Positions 22,901 through 31,977 of a DNA stretch of 64,000 nt are shown in pieces; position 1 is the first letter of the stretch; each line of letters begins with the position of its first letter. The translations under genes were made by a program, and so were the position numbers. Origin of the DNA: Euglena gracilis (Eukaryota; Euglenida; Euglenophyceae; Euglenales); contig CP154954.1 of assembly GCA_039621445.1 (NCBI GenBank), forward strand, positions 72,051,082-72,115,081. Direction: 5' to 3'. Below the pieces are notes generated by a model. It was not told the DNA's origin, did not search any database, and was given only the letters and a program-made list of their open reading frames with translations.

Positions 22901-25900
22901 CCCACCCCCTGTCAACGCAGGTCAGCGACCCCTGCTCAGTGGGGTCCATTTCCCCTGGGCATTTAACCGGAGAATTTTGTCGCCTTGGGACCCTTGCGGT
23001 TTTGGGATTCAATACACTTCTGCTGGAGGGGGACTGAGGAAAATCTAATAAATTTGTTCATTTTTCAACATAGATGTGAGTTTTGAGCCGTTAATCAAAT
23101 TTTTCTTACAACAAAAAGGTCCAAAAGCATGATTTTGGGAACAAACTGATTCTAGAAATATGGAATTTCTTGGGTAAATCAGTTAGGGCAGTGACGAGGA
23201 AAGCTTTGGCAGAAGGGGCACACCACCACCGCTGGGCACCGGGTAGATGTTGCGCTTGCAGATGTTGCGGAACTCTCGGGCTTCATCTGGTAGTATGTGC
23301 CACGGAATGGCAGCAGCTTCGGGTACCGCTGCCCCGCCCCCGACTGGGCCACACCGAGTCGGAGTACAGCCCGCAGCACGAGATGACGTGCTTCGCCTTG
23401 ACGGATTTGAGGGGGCCCTTCTGGCTGGGCTCCTGGGGGGCCAATGCGACTTGCAGTGAGGAGAAGAAAAAAAATGACCCACATTCCCAAAAAAAATCTT
23501 ATCAGCTGATAGCTCGATGATATCATCATCTCTCCGCAGCTCCATTACGGAGTTTGAAAAGTAGATTTGCAAGAAAAAAATGCCAAATGAGCAATAATGA
23601 TAATAATTTTGCATTGCAGCCTACAAAGACCCAACCACTGAGGCAAAGCAACAGAACAAAAAAAGACAACAAAAAAATGCCCCACAGACAGCATTTAATC
23701 CAGAAAACCACACAAGGCCGGCGCCGCACACCTTCCCCACGACAATGACCGCGTCCCCGGCGTCCGCCATGCGCAGCACCTCGAAGTTGGGCTGCACGCA
23801 GCCGAGGCCCGTCGCCACCACGTCCCGGGCGAAGCTGCGGCACAGCGCCCCGAAGTCGCAGATGCCCGTGTTGGGGGAATGCAGCGCCGCCACCACCTGT
23901 GGCCGGGGGGGGGGGGGCAGACGCAGCACGGACCCAAACAAGACACAAAAAAAAACACAAAAAGAAGGCTAATAAATGCAAAAAAAAAATGCAAAAGAAA
24001 CGCAAAAGAAAATGCAATGAAACGGAAAATTTGGCAAAATCAAAAAAGTAAAGCACACAAAAAAAAACGGTGTTTGCGTTTCCCACCCCTGCCTCCCCTG
24101 CCTGCAGTGTTCTCTTCATTATTTGGGTGGATTGGGGTGTGATTCTTCAATTTGGGCCCCTGTTGCGTTCGTTGGGAAGAACTGAAAATGCAAACAAGAA
24201 AATTGGTATAATAATGGCATTTCAACAATTTAGACATAATAACTGGCAATGCAGATTTTCAAAGTTTTCAATTAAACAAAAAAATTGTTTTGCTTTTGCT
24301 CCGCAAACAATTTATTAACCCCTCCCAAAGAAGACAAAAAAACATTTGAAATGTTCCAAGTAATCAAACCATGATGCATTCGTGGTTTGCATGTGTGTGT
24401 GGCCAGTCAGTATTCTATTATTAGGTCAACATTCAGTTACCCCCCCCCCTAGAAAAAAAAAATTATAAAATTCAAAAAACAAAAAATCAAAAAAAAGTTT
24501 GCAAATTCAAAAAAATTGTTTGGCTTGTGCTCCGGCAAGCAAAATTAGTAACCACTCCCAAAGACAATTTGATTGAAATTTTCCAATTATAAAAAAAAAA
24601 AACCACACAAACCCCACTCATGTGTCCCGCACCTTTGACATGGGGGTGGTGTATAAACCCCCCATAACCTGCAACCTGTGACCGGGGGGTGGTCGTAAAT
24701 GAGGGGGCGGTCATAGGTAAGGTGGTGTTAAATTTTTCGCAACCTGCAACCTGTGACCGGGGGGGTGGTCATAACACCACCATGACCTGCAACCTGTGAC
24801 CGGGGGGTGGTCGTAAATGAGGGGTGGTCGTACGACTAGGGGGGGGGGGTTCTGTTTTTGAATTGCATGCAAATGGCATCATTTTAGTATGTCTGTATGG
24901 ATATAGGTCTGCAATTTGCATTCATCCATCCACATACAGGGGGGGGGGTATGCAAGTTGCATGGTTTGAATGCAAATGGGTAGCCTTCTTGTCGGTTAGC
25001 ACCCGTTGTCAGCGGACTGCCACCACACCTTGACGTTGGGCTCAATCTGTTCCACCTGTGCGCCTGTCAGGATCTCCAGCCCTTCCACACCATTCTTCGT
25101 CCCACGGGCCAGGAGGTCGTGCAGCACTGGCACCTGCCAGGGGACACGTGCAACATAATTGTGTGTGTCGCAACAATTCCGGTACACAGCAATCCGCTTT
25201 GGAAGCCTTCCATTTGGAGGGGGAAAATGCTTTTCACACGTTTGCAATGCGGAGTTGGCGATTTCCCAAAATCACGAACCATCATGAACAATTATGGATA
25301 ACTGGGGACGACCACAAATAATAATGAATGCTATTTCCGCCCACTGATGAATATGTTCCTCTGAACATGGCAATCAACGCCTTGAAAGGGGGCAATTAAA
25401 CAATAACTTCTGTGCCTTTTGCCCTCTGCTCTCTTCCACTCTCTCTGCCATGCTCCTCTCCACCTTCCCCTCCGCCCATCGTCACCATCCCATTTACCCA
25501 CCTGTTTTAATCAGGGCGGTCCTTAAGCAAACAAAAAAAAACTCCGCTGCCCAGCACACTCAGTAAAAAATATACAGGAAAATGGGCAAGAAATTTTGGC
25601 ATTTCTCAGCAAGCGAGAACAGGTCGACATCAGGAAAAAAACTGATTCCTGGCACCCTTGGACCATCCACCCAAATCATCAAAAACTGTGTTTTCCGACT
25701 GTTTATTTTTTGCCCCCGTTCAAGTCCCAGTCTGGCCCTGAGCCGGCCCTTTGGCCGAAAGGGGGGGGGGGCGGTCCTTAAGGGCATAAGGAAAAAAAAC
25801 TTTCCTATCCCTGAAGCACCGCCCTGGTTTTAATAGACGGTGAAAGTGGCACTGGGGAAGCGGTGGCTGGTTTTCTTGAAGGATTCAATTCGTATTTGGC

Positions 25901-28900
25901 CTGCTTTTGCGGCTCATTTGCCCCCCCCCCCTTGCTACTACAACAACTACCGGGGGGGGGGGGGGGGAATTTCGTGCCAGAGAAATTTTGCGGCGACAAA
26001 TTTCGCGGACGACAAATTTCGCGGGATTCCTTAAAAATGTCCGGAAATATTTCGCGGGATTTGCTTCCGCGAAATTTGTCCGTGCAAATTTTCTCTAGGG
26101 CAAAAATTTCCCCCCCCCCCCCGGTACAACAACTGCCAAATTTGTTGGGGATCATATGGTTATTCGTGATTGTCTGTGGCACCAATCAATGGGAAAACAT
26201 CAAATGCACATCCCCCACGGAAAAAAATATCTCGGCGGAGGGGGGAAATCGAAGACGGGAAAAAGCAACAAGCCGTTTCTCTGTGCAGTTGTTTTCCGTA
26301 CAGATCACTGCACCTCCCTGGAAACAGAAAGAAAGTGAAAGAACAGCCGCAGAGCAGTGAAGAGGTTCGCACCTCAGACTCATTGCACGCCACAATCAAC
26401 TTGCCAACCCTCTCGTAGGGAACTTTGTTCTTCGCACAATAATCGTACACAAGGGAGGCTCCCCTGGGGAAAGGGGGGACAAACAAAAATCAGGGAATCG
26501 AGACAAATTAACTTTTTGTCTCATTTTGAAACAAACAATTCAATATTGGCAAAACAAATCAATACAAACGAGCATTTTTTGTATTTTTGTGCGCACACAA
26601 CCACATGAAATCAAACCAGCATCCCATTGACCTTCCATGTTGTCGTATGCTGTCAGTGGTTTTGTTTTACCTTTTCGAAGTAGTCACTATCAACCACCGC
26701 CTGATGGAGTCAATTCCCAACGTGGGGTCAATTTTCAACAAGAATAACTTCCAATCATTCCAAGGAGACCAGAAATTGCTGACTGGCTTCTTGAAAAAGA
26801 ATAATCTCACTGTGCAGCACGGCCCTCAGGAACCTTCCTCCATGACTGGCCAATATTATCCCCTGAGACCACTAAGACTAAGACTAAGACCACTTGATGG
26901 GGGTTTGCTTCCGTGACGACCGATGTCTCTGTCCTGCGACCAGGGGGGTTGGTCGTTGGACATAGGGTTCTGACCAAAAAAGGTGTCCTCCGACGGGTTC
27001 AATCGTCAGACAGGGGTTACACCCCCCAAAGCAGGACTTTGCGCACTGTTTTTGCACTCTCTTGTCACCGTGTCTTCAAACACCCCGGTGATCACACCGT
27101 CAAAATGAAAATTTTTGTTTCATTTGCGTGGTGGCGCAAATGAACACAAAAAAGCTTAAGTGCGAATAAGGCCGCCTAAGTGGGTGGGTGGTTAACCCCC
27201 CCAGAGTCGTGGGTGGGTGTGGGTTTGAGCCTGGGTGCCCCTCCCCAGTTCACTAAGCAGGGGGGATTATTTTCATTATATATGTCATTTATATCCGCAA
27301 TTTTCCCGTAGTTTCTGCAATTTCCTGCAATTCTCCGCGATTTTCCTGCAAGTTCCCCGAATTTTTCCTGCAATTTGCATTTTTTTTCCCTTTCCGCATG
27401 AACCTGAAATGGAATGGGAAATGCATTACGGTCATTTTTTGGATGTTTCACAAGGGAACCCAGGTGCCGTTTTTTTTTTGCTATTTTGTTGTAAATTTGC
27501 CAGAATTTGCTAAATTTTGCAAATTTTGGCAAAATTTGGCGAATTCTCGGCCCTTTTTAGACATTTTCTCAATGTCGATTCACACCTTTTCCAACAAAAA
27601 GACCCCCCAAAAACATGATTTTTGCAATTTTGGGAACACACTGATTTCAGAATATGAAATTTGTTGCCTGAAACACCCAAAAATGCCCCCCAAAAATGAC
27701 ATAAAATTTGGTCTGAGGTAAAAATCTGGTCAAAGATGCAGAATTTTTACAGTCGATTATTCACCAGCAATGCTTTTCGGGTCTTTTTTGTTGGAGAAAA
27801 GCTTGTGGCGGAAGACAAGTCGGCTGGAACGAACAACTGCTTGGGGTCAATGACCACCTCACAGGAGACAACTTCCCGAAGCAGGTGGCAAAAAACCTGG
27901 GGGTGGCATACACACCGGACACACAGCCGGGCCATGGTGGTCCCCGGCTGGTAATAGATGCCGGCGTGGATCACCCCGCTGTTGTGCCCCGTCTGGTGCC
28001 GCGCCACCTCCGACTCCTTCTCCAGGATGGCCACCCGGAAGTCCTTGTGCCGCCGCAGGATCTCCCGGGCCGTCGCACACCCTGGGGGGGGGGGGCAAAA
28101 CCACCGGCTGCGTACTGTGGGGCAAAATGCAACGCCGCTGGCTGGCTGGGGGGTTGGGATTGAAGGAAATGAGGCGGGGAAATGGAGTCGGAAGAAAGGG
28201 CGGGCGCGGCCAAATCAGTCCGAAAGAGTACGAGGAAAAGATGCGGGGGCAACAAAAGCAAACAGCCTCAGAGAAAGAGGATTGCGTTGAGCCCCCCCCC
28301 CCCGCCAAAAATCAAATGCCCTTCGCTAAAGCGCTCAAGGCAGGACATCAAAGTCATTGTTCAGGTCACGAAAAAAAACTCTTGGTTCAACTCACACAAG
28401 CTGCCATCAAAAGGTCTGATGAGGGGAGGAATAAGAGGTTAGGCGACGAGGAATTGAGGTAGAACAAAGAGAATCAAGGGAATGCAGGTGCCATCTTCAT
28501 TTATATTGTTTATGGCAGCCTTGAGAAGATATAAACGAGGGGGAAGGGGGTACCCCTGAGAAAGTGAACCCCCGTTTAAGTGTGCAGAGCCCAAAATCCA
28601 CAGAATGGGTCACAAGAGCAACAACGCTTGTGCTAATGCTGCACCATCCCAGCAGACCGGCTCCATTGCGGGAGCCGATTTGCTCGATGATTTTTCTAGA
28701 ACTCCAATTTATTTCTGCATTAATCTGATTATCATTTATTCAGTGTTTCCGATTGGTCCAACTGATCCCCCCCCCAAGTTGTCTCCTGACCAGCAACTTC
28801 AATTTTGGAATGACCCAAACTATGATGAGGGAATGCGATCCCAGGTGGCTACTTCACTGGGCCAGAAGGTGACATCCTCACTGGCTGACAACGGAGGTGA

Positions 28901-30146
28901 CAGCTTTCCCGGGGATCCGCAGTTTTCCATCCACACTTATCTGTATGCGAATGGAAAACTGCAACCCGGCTGGCTTTGGAGTTTATGCTGGGTTCCTGTT
29001 CCAACGGGAACTGAAACCTCTTTTCCAACAGGCTGGCTGGCTCCGGGGGTCCTCAGAGAAAATCCACCTCAAAGCTATCCCCTGTTTTCATAAAAGCAAA
29101 AGAGAGACCAGGGGGGCAGAGGGGCACACCCACAATCCCCCCGCCAACCACCACCACGTCATACTCCCCGAGGGAGGGCTGCTCAGGTGAGGCAGGGACT
29201 CTCCGCAGTGTTTTGCACTGCTCGTTTTTTCAATTCCTGTCACTCTGGAGGGTATTTGAAGAGGGGGAAAACTTGGCGCCTGCTGTCAACACCTATTTCT
29301 GAGACCAGGAGCCTGACTCCCCATCCCCAGGGTTCCACGCCACCCTTGGTGCCAAAACAAAATTAAGGTAGGGGACACAACAAAGGCGCAAAACAGAAAG
29401 AAAAACTGAAGCAGAATTGTCCAAATTTTTTTTTACCAACCTCCATCATTCCACTGTTCAAAAAAAATCAGTCAGTCACTACCGACCCCCCCCCCAGAGG
29501 GGGGGCGTCGGCCAGTGACTAAGTGACTGAATGGTCCCATGTCAAACACAGAATCCACACATTCATCCATACAGACATATCATCAACTCATACATTACAA
29601 ATTGGACAGAACAAGCAAAAAAACAGATTAAATTATTCGCCCCCCCCCCTGCACCCACAGACCGGCAGCCTCTGTTGACCGCGGTAAGGGTCGTTGGACT
29701 GACCAAAAAGGTGTCCTATAACCAGGGAGTTGGTCGTTTGATGAGGGGTCTAAAAAAAAGTCCACGGTTTGTTTGCCCCCTTCCAAAAAAAGTCAAACGT
29801 TTCCTTTTGATGCTTTGCTTTTTTCGTATGTTTTAAAACTCTTGTCCAAAGGCGCCCAAAATTGCCAAGTTTTTCAGCCCGTCACTTTGCGCTGGGCCAA
29901 ACTTGTTAAAAGGTGTCCTTTGGCTGAGGGGTCGGCAGGCGCAGGGGGTCGTTGGACATGGGGGAAGAGACGTGATTCCCAAAATTGAGTCCCAAAATTA
30001 TGCCCCGGATCCACCTTTTCAGTATTTCGACTGGATGGATCCCTGGGCATCTCCACCCGGGCAGAACGTGAGCTGGCGTAGAGGAGCACCGGGGTGGCCA
30101 CTGCACCGGCCAGCAGGGCATTCCGGACGAGGGGGCGCGCCAGCAT
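7822..30146 (-). CDS. L2HGDH: L-2-hydroxyglutarate dehydrogenase, mitochondrial, 12 exons
   Basis: FAD-dependent enzyme that oxidises L-2-hydroxyglutarate to 2-oxoglutarate (metabolite repair, mitochondrial). Exons in transcript order: 30146-30057, 29217-29130, 28081-27916, 26463-26373, 25133-25029, 23896-23732, 23432-23224, 21923-21780, 19620-19533, 12353-12270, 10489-10424, 7977-7822. Family signatures seen in order: a basic/hydrophobic N-terminus, the dinucleotide motif DVVVVGGGIVG, HQTGHNSGVIHAGIYY, ERVGKLIVA, SPNTGICDFGAL, HVISCCGLYSD, PFRGTYY, NIYPVP, GVHFTP, FALKNF, and HVRNAPSPACTAS near the end. Exon phases agree at every junction, and all introns are GT..AG. The product would be about 480 aa, close to the animal enzyme. 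Exons 7 and 8 hold three apparent 2-nt insertions, so as written the frame is broken: assembly error, decayed allele or recoding. Family assignment is firm; intactness is not. Confidence 0.93.
8449..8500. repeat. 9-bp tandem repeat CAGCAGTGA, about five units
   Basis: Perfect ninefold periodicity in the last L2HGDH intron, ending in a TGACGGTGACAGG variant. Confidence 0.92.
9307..10056. mobile_element. Family E hAT-like element, 750 bp, exact 8-bp TSD
   Basis: Ends CAGGGTTCGATATAAGGA and (inverted) TCCTTATATCAAACCCTG, flanked on both sides by CCCCCCAC. CAGGG ends plus an 8-bp duplication are typical of hAT elements. No transposase. Related partial copies: 13543-13560 end, 35930-36176, 63550-63830. 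Confidence 0.88.
10424..10489 (-). CDS. L2HGDH: L2HGDH exon 11
   Basis: Encodes VLDNYGNPASDFIFETGALN, the family's AQAxDxxGxxxxDFxF strand. Acceptor CACACAG. I chose the GTGGCC donor at 10423 because it keeps frame with exon 12; a better-looking GTGAGG donor at 10395 would put exon 12 out of frame. Confidence 0.78.
11110..11527. mobile_element. Family G hAT-like element, exact 8-bp TSD
   Basis: Inverted ends CAGGCTTTTGCTTAAGG, flanked by CACCCAGG on both sides. Contains inverted CTAGCTAG blocks and a CGGCGC hairpin. Related interiors at 20990-21360 and 37010-37385. Confidence 0.88.
12270..12353 (-). CDS. L2HGDH: L2HGDH exon 10
   Basis: Twenty-eight codons, AFLAQAQRMIPSLKLEQTEP then SFSGVMAQ, matching the family's xLQRLIPEIxxxDLxPxxAGVRAQ region. 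Acceptor CTGCAG, donor GTATGA. It is separated from exon 9 by a 7.2-kb intron. Confidence 0.88.
13795..13900. mobile_element. Family D left-end fragment
   Basis: CAGGGAATTTCTTAAGGACC followed by CAGCCTCCGGCTGGC and CTGCTGGCTGG blocks. The right end is missing, replaced by a family M unit. Confidence 0.75.
13908..13993. repeat. Family M mini-palindrome with CCCTGGTCGG VNTR
   Basis: Inverted CACCTATGG / CCATAGGTG ends enclose two to three 10-bp CCCTGGTCGG units. Other copies: 49316-49441 (about seven units), 15581-15672 and 50184-50311 (inverted arrangement), and 43035-43113 and 44640-44705 with a TTAGGCCATT core. Confidence 0.85.
14090..14375. repeat. Dispersed A-rich repeat, copy 2
   Basis: Close relative of 2470-2700 in the same orientation, followed by CAGCATCGCC units. 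Confidence 0.85.
14850..15259. mobile_element. Family H hAT-like element
   Basis: Left CAGGCTGTTTTTTACCAACC, right ACTAAAATACAGCCTG. Flanks ACCCCTAC and ACCCTACA agree if one C was lost. The interior holds an inverted GCCTGCCCAGGCAGGC block and a CCGGCGCCTTCGGCGCCGG hairpin. Confidence 0.8.
15690..16048. mobile_element. Family D element, left-truncated
   Basis: Shares its interior with 40496-41016, including CTGGCCCGGCCTCCAGCCGG, and ends CCTCCGGCTTAAGAAATTCC-CTG. The left CAGGGG end is absent. Confidence 0.78.
16119..16988. mobile_element. Family D element split by two family C insertions
   Basis: Starts CAGGGGATTTCTTAAAG, is interrupted by the element at 16158-16698 with exact TSD, resumes with CCTCCGGCTGGC, and is cut again at 16989. 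Confidence 0.78.
16158..16698. mobile_element. Family C hAT-like element, exact 8-bp TSD
   Basis: Inverted ends CAGGGATGGATGGGAAGCC, flanked by GGGTCCAG on both sides. The interior has the CATGGACGGGCAAAGGGCCG block and a CCGGCGCGTAGCGCCGG hairpin. Inserted into a family D element. Confidence 0.9.
16989..17430. mobile_element. Family C element, right-truncated
   Basis: Same left end and interior as 16158-16698. The right terminus is lost near GGTCGGGACCAGG. Confidence 0.8.
17530..18000. repeat. Three tandem units of about 162 bp
   Basis: Each unit has GTCGAAAAACGCTC, GGTCCGGGAGGCC, ATCGTTT and a TTTTTCGA block, spaced 163 and 161 bp. Reads as similar open frames on both strands, an artefact of the period. 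Confidence 0.93.
18001..18420. repeat. Two tandem units of about 217 bp
   Basis: GGCCGTATCT recurs at 18061 and 18278, followed by GTTCCAAGGGCTTCAA and TCTCCGGACATTTCC. A third, diverged copy is at 62195-62340 inside a family C element. Confidence 0.9.
18765..18922. mobile_element. Family D right-end fragment
   Basis: Contains CTCCGGCCGGGCTGG and GGCTGCTGGCTGGCTGG and ends CCTCCGGCTTAAGAAATCCC-CTG. Confidence 0.78.
19533..19620 (-). CDS. L2HGDH: L2HGDH exon 9
   Basis: Encodes TLTHLGLYSFALKNFDMSVR and ELYRDLNQK, the conserved helical region (consensus FxxLALKxxxxGxxEMYRxLNK). Acceptor CTTGCAG, donor GTGTGC. Entry phase 2 completes the Lys begun in exon 8. Confidence 0.92.
19703..20495. mobile_element. 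Family H hAT-like element containing a family C element
   Basis: Starts CAGGCTGTTTTTTTTACC and ends ACTAAAATACCGCCTG. Flanks CTCTAGAG and CTCTGGAG match at 7 of 8. Interrupted at 19735-20210. Confidence 0.85.
19735..20210. mobile_element. Family C element nested in family H
   Basis: Ends CAGGGTTGGATGGGAAACC and GGCTTCCCATCCAACCCTG. The 8-bp flanks are both G runs, so the duplication is uninformative. Confidence 0.82.
20620..20880. mobile_element. Family J element, TA-flanked, C-run/G-run termini
   Basis: Inverted ends CCCCCCCCCTAGTCGTA and TACGACTAGGGGGGGG, each bordered by TA. The interior holds two tandem halves built on CAACCTGTGACCGGGGGGT. Five copies in this window. Confidence 0.85.
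21780..21923 (-). CDS. L2HGDH: L2HGDH exon 8, with one +2-nt frame break
   Basis: Begins GIPVGVHFTPHLQPGEPANE, then LIIGPG, and in another frame CVAFAREGYKFFDINVSELW. The junction lies in a G-run followed by a C-run that is 2 nt longer than the family pattern requires. The length (144 nt) is 2 nt over the value demanded by the flanking phases. Donor GTGCGT. Confidence 0.85.
23224..23432 (-). CDS. L2HGDH: L2HGDH exon 7, with two +2-nt frame breaks
   Basis: Successive frames carry KAKHVISCCGLYSDSV, then AQSGAGQRYPKLLPFRGTYY, then FRNICKRNIYPVP; together these are one continuous family segment. The frame changes at GTGTGG (expected GTGG) and at GAGAG (expected GAG), each 2 nt too long. The exon is 209 nt; 205 nt would fit the phases of both neighbours. 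The first frameshift leads to an early stop. The donor GTGTGC is normal for this gene. Confidence 0.85.
23732..23896 (-). CDS. L2HGDH: L2HGDH exon 6
   Basis: Fifty-five codons, phase 0/0, beginning VVAALHSPNTGICDFGALCR, the conserved SPxTGIxD motif. Acceptor GCCACAG, donor GTGTGC. The codons are strongly G/C at third positions, unlike the flanking introns. Confidence 0.94.
24640..24849. mobile_element. Family J element, left-truncated
   Basis: Has the second half and the right end GTACGACTAGGGG of the family; the left TIR is missing. Confidence 0.8.
25029..25133 (-). CDS. L2HGDH: L2HGDH exon 5
   Basis: Thirty-five codons, phase 0 at both ends, including LLARGTKNGVEGLEILTGAQ and EQIEPNVK, the conserved helix and EP motif of this family. 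Acceptor TGGCAG, donor GTGTGG. Confidence 0.93.
26373..26463 (-). CDS. L2HGDH: L2HGDH exon 4
   Basis: Thirty codons, GASLVYDYCAKNKVPYERVG then KLIVACNESE, matching the family segment before the substrate domain. Acceptor CCCCAG, donor GTGCGA. Entry phase 2 and exit phase 0 fit both neighbours. Confidence 0.93.
27150..27180. mobile_element. Solo right end of a family K element
   Basis: GCTTAAGTGCGAATAAGGCC followed by GCCTAAG, near a GGCGCAAATG block; compare the right end at 55580. No left partner found. Confidence 0.5.
27258..27760. repeat. Family I-related element
   Basis: Starts CAGGGGGGATTATTTT, then CCGCAATTTTCC-type blocks, and shares internal blocks with 4250-4810 and 6982-7555. It abuts the end of the L2HGDH intron by exon 3. 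Confidence 0.65.
27916..28081 (-). CDS. L2HGDH: L2HGDH exon 3
   Basis: Encodes CATAREILRRHKDFRVAILE followed by HQTGHNSGVIHAGIYYQPGT, the family's most diagnostic block around the FAD and active site. The acceptor follows a C-run (CCCAG), and the donor GTGTGT leaves phase 2, completing Arg with exon 4. Confidence 0.95.
28605..29093 (+). CDS. Unassigned 162-codon open frame inside L2HGDH intron 2
   Basis: Starts MGHKSNNACANAAPSQQTGS, contains SPDQQLQFWNDPNYDEGMRS, and lies on the strand opposite L2HGDH in a repeat-poor stretch. Amino-acid content is balanced, unlike the Gly/Pro artefacts elsewhere. No family recognised, and no promoter or splice context can be argued. It may be chance or an old captured fragment. 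Confidence 0.2.
   Translation: MGHKSNNACANAAPSQQTGSIAGADLLDDFSRTPIYFCINLIIIYSVFPIGPTDPPPKLSPDQQLQFWNDPNYDEGMRSQVATSLGQKVTSSLADNGGDSFPGDPQFSIHTYLYANGKLQPGWLWSLCWVPVPTGTETSFPTGWLAPGVLRENPPQSYPLFS
29130..29217 (-). CDS. L2HGDH: L2HGDH exon 2: FAD-binding beta-alpha-beta motif
   Basis: Encodes EYDVVVVGGGIVG, the GxGxxG dinucleotide-binding motif of the DAO-type FAD fold. The donor is G|GTGTGC (phase 1) and restores a Gly codon with exon 3, giving GGGIVGCATAREIL. The upstream acceptor is uncertain: CAG ahead of 29217 keeps phase 0 with exon 1 but lacks a good pyrimidine tract. Confidence 0.8.
30057..30146 (-). CDS. L2HGDH: L2HGDH exon 1: start codon and likely mitochondrial presequence
   Basis: Thirty codons starting MLARPLVRNALLAGAVATPV, with three Arg, no acidic residue and a hydrophobic stretch, as in mitochondrial targeting peptides. 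It ends in phase 0 at a GTGGAG donor, compatible with exon 2. It is linked to the gene by position, phase and composition only, since presequences are not conserved. Confidence 0.6.
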
Positions 30147-30357
30147 CGTTCGGGGAGGGAACAGGGAAGCACGGCCCGCTGCGGCAGCGCCAGGGAGGGG
30201 AGGGAGAGGGGGAATCCGAGACTGTATTTTTCTCCCCGGCAGGAACCCAACTCTGGGGGAAGTGTCACATGTTCTGCGGGGTGCCTGTCCACAGCAGGCA
30301 CACCCCCCAGGGGCAGGGCTCTGCGGGAAGACGAGGTGCCGGATGACAGCCCCCCAC

Positions 30358-30494
30358 CAGGGGTTTTCTTAAGGACCCCCTGGGGGGGGGGGGGTCCAGC
30401 CTCCGGCTGGCAAAAAGGCTGCTGGCTGGATTTGAGCTGCTGGCTGGACCCCCCCCCGGTGGATGTGGTACCCTCCGGCTTTAGAAAACCCCTG
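30358..30494. mobile_element. Family D hAT-like element, 137 bp, exact 8-bp TSD
   Basis: Starts CAGGGGTTTTCTTAAGG and ends CTTTAGAAAACCCCTG, flanked by CCCCCCAC on both sides. The smallest complete D copy. Confidence 0.9.
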
Positions 30495-30740
30495 CCCCCC
30501 ACACGACAGCAACCCACAAAGGAAAATTCCTTCACACACAGCAAACCGAACTGTTTCCTCCGGTCAATGGCTTGTTTCTGTTGAGACAACGCGTTTCCTG
30601 GGGAACAGGCTCTTTTATAAGGAAATTTGCACCCCAGGGGGGAGGTAATATGGCAGGTAGGTGGGTAGGGCGCTTTTGACCCTTCCCGGGTTTTAGCTGG
30701 CACTAGAGCACCCCCCCACCGAAGGTGCCGAGGGCTCAAC

Positions 30741-31100
30741 CATACAATTGTTACCGACCCCCCCCGGGGGGGGGGGGGGAGGGGGGTCACTCCACCTTTT
30801 TAAAAACCAGTCAGTCACTCATTTTCAAAAAACCAGCCAGTCACTACCCCCCCGGGGTGGTCGGACACTCAGAAAAACGGCCACTTTCCAGTCACTTTAG
30901 GCCATTTTAGGCCCAAAAAAATTTTCCGGCGCATTCGGCGCCGGGGTCACTCAAGCCACTTTTGCCCACTCCTGGCCGACCCCCCCCCCCGGGGGGGGGG
31001 GAGGGGTCCGGGCCAAAAACCAGTCAGTCACTCTGAAAAAACCAGTCCCCCCCCCCCCGGGGGGGGGGGGGGGGTCGGTCAGTGCTTAAGCAATTGCCTG
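30741..31100. mobile_element. Family A hAT-like element, near-exact 8-bp TSD
   Basis: Ends CATACAATTG and CAATTGCCTG, flanks GGCTCAAC and GGCCCAAC. Interior carries repeated CCAGTCAGTCACT and a CCGGCGCATTCGGCGCCGG hairpin between C-run/G-run stems. Confidence 0.88.
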
Positions 31101-31453
31101 GGCCCAACCCATTTCCAAGAAGGGTAAATTAGTTGGGCGGGGAGGGACTTGGAGGAACCCCCGACCCCCCCCACCCAGGTCTGCATGGGAATCCCCAAAA
31201 CTAATGGATGGTGGGTCTGACTCCCCCACCACCACCTGGCATTTCCCCGATTTCCGAGGGTGCCCATTTTTTTTGCTCAAAATTTTCCTTGGGTGCTTTC
31301 GGCGCTGAAAGAGAATCAGTCCCCTGTCCGCGCCATGGTGGCAATAAAGGCCAACTTTAGGGGGGCCAAGATTGCATGTGAGGAGGAAGGGGGGGGCAAG
31401 CGCCGGGGGGGGTATCAATTAGAGGGGGAGGAGAGGGGTCCCAAACCCCTCCC

Positions 31454-31977
31454 CAGGGATGGATGGGAAGCCCTTCGGTATTGAGGTAGGTGGTAGGGGG
31501 GGGGTCCCGACCACCCCCCCCCCTAGATGTTGGGAGGGGGGGTCCGGACCCCCACCCCCCCCCCTCCTTGACAGGTGCCAAAAAAAGCAGAAAATTTTCT
31601 TCCGGCGCTGCGCGCCGGAAAATAAGCAAAAAAAAACACCCCTTTTGCTCACTTTTGGACATATTGCCCATTTTTTGATGTGTTGGTGTTTTCCCCTCCA
31701 AAAAAATGTTCAAAAATTTAAAAAAATGAGCATTTTTGGATCGATTTTCAAAGAAAAATCAGGGATTTTTGACCGATTTCGACCCAATTTCCGGCCCTTT
31801 GCCCGTACATGAAATCGAAATTTTTTCGGCCCCCCCCCCTCAGTTTCGAGGTATGGGGGGGGGCCCGACCCACCCCCCCCGTGTCGGGGGGGGGGGGGTA
31901 CGACCCACCCCCCCCCCCGTGTCCGGGGGGGGGGTCCGACCCACCCCCCCCCCCTCAAGGCTTCCCATCCATCCCTG
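31454..31977. mobile_element. Family C hAT-like element (inverted), exact 8-bp TSD
   Basis: Ends CAGGGATGGATGGGAAGCCC and GGCTTCCCATCCATCCCTG, flanked by CCCCTCCC on both sides. Opposite orientation to 16158-16698. Confidence 0.9.

Noticed and set aside
23340-23370. An 11- or 26-nt intron in L2HGDH exon 7 (GTGTGG..CAG)
   Set aside because: It would restore frame but remove residues that align in length with the animal enzyme, and the other two frame breaks have no such solution.
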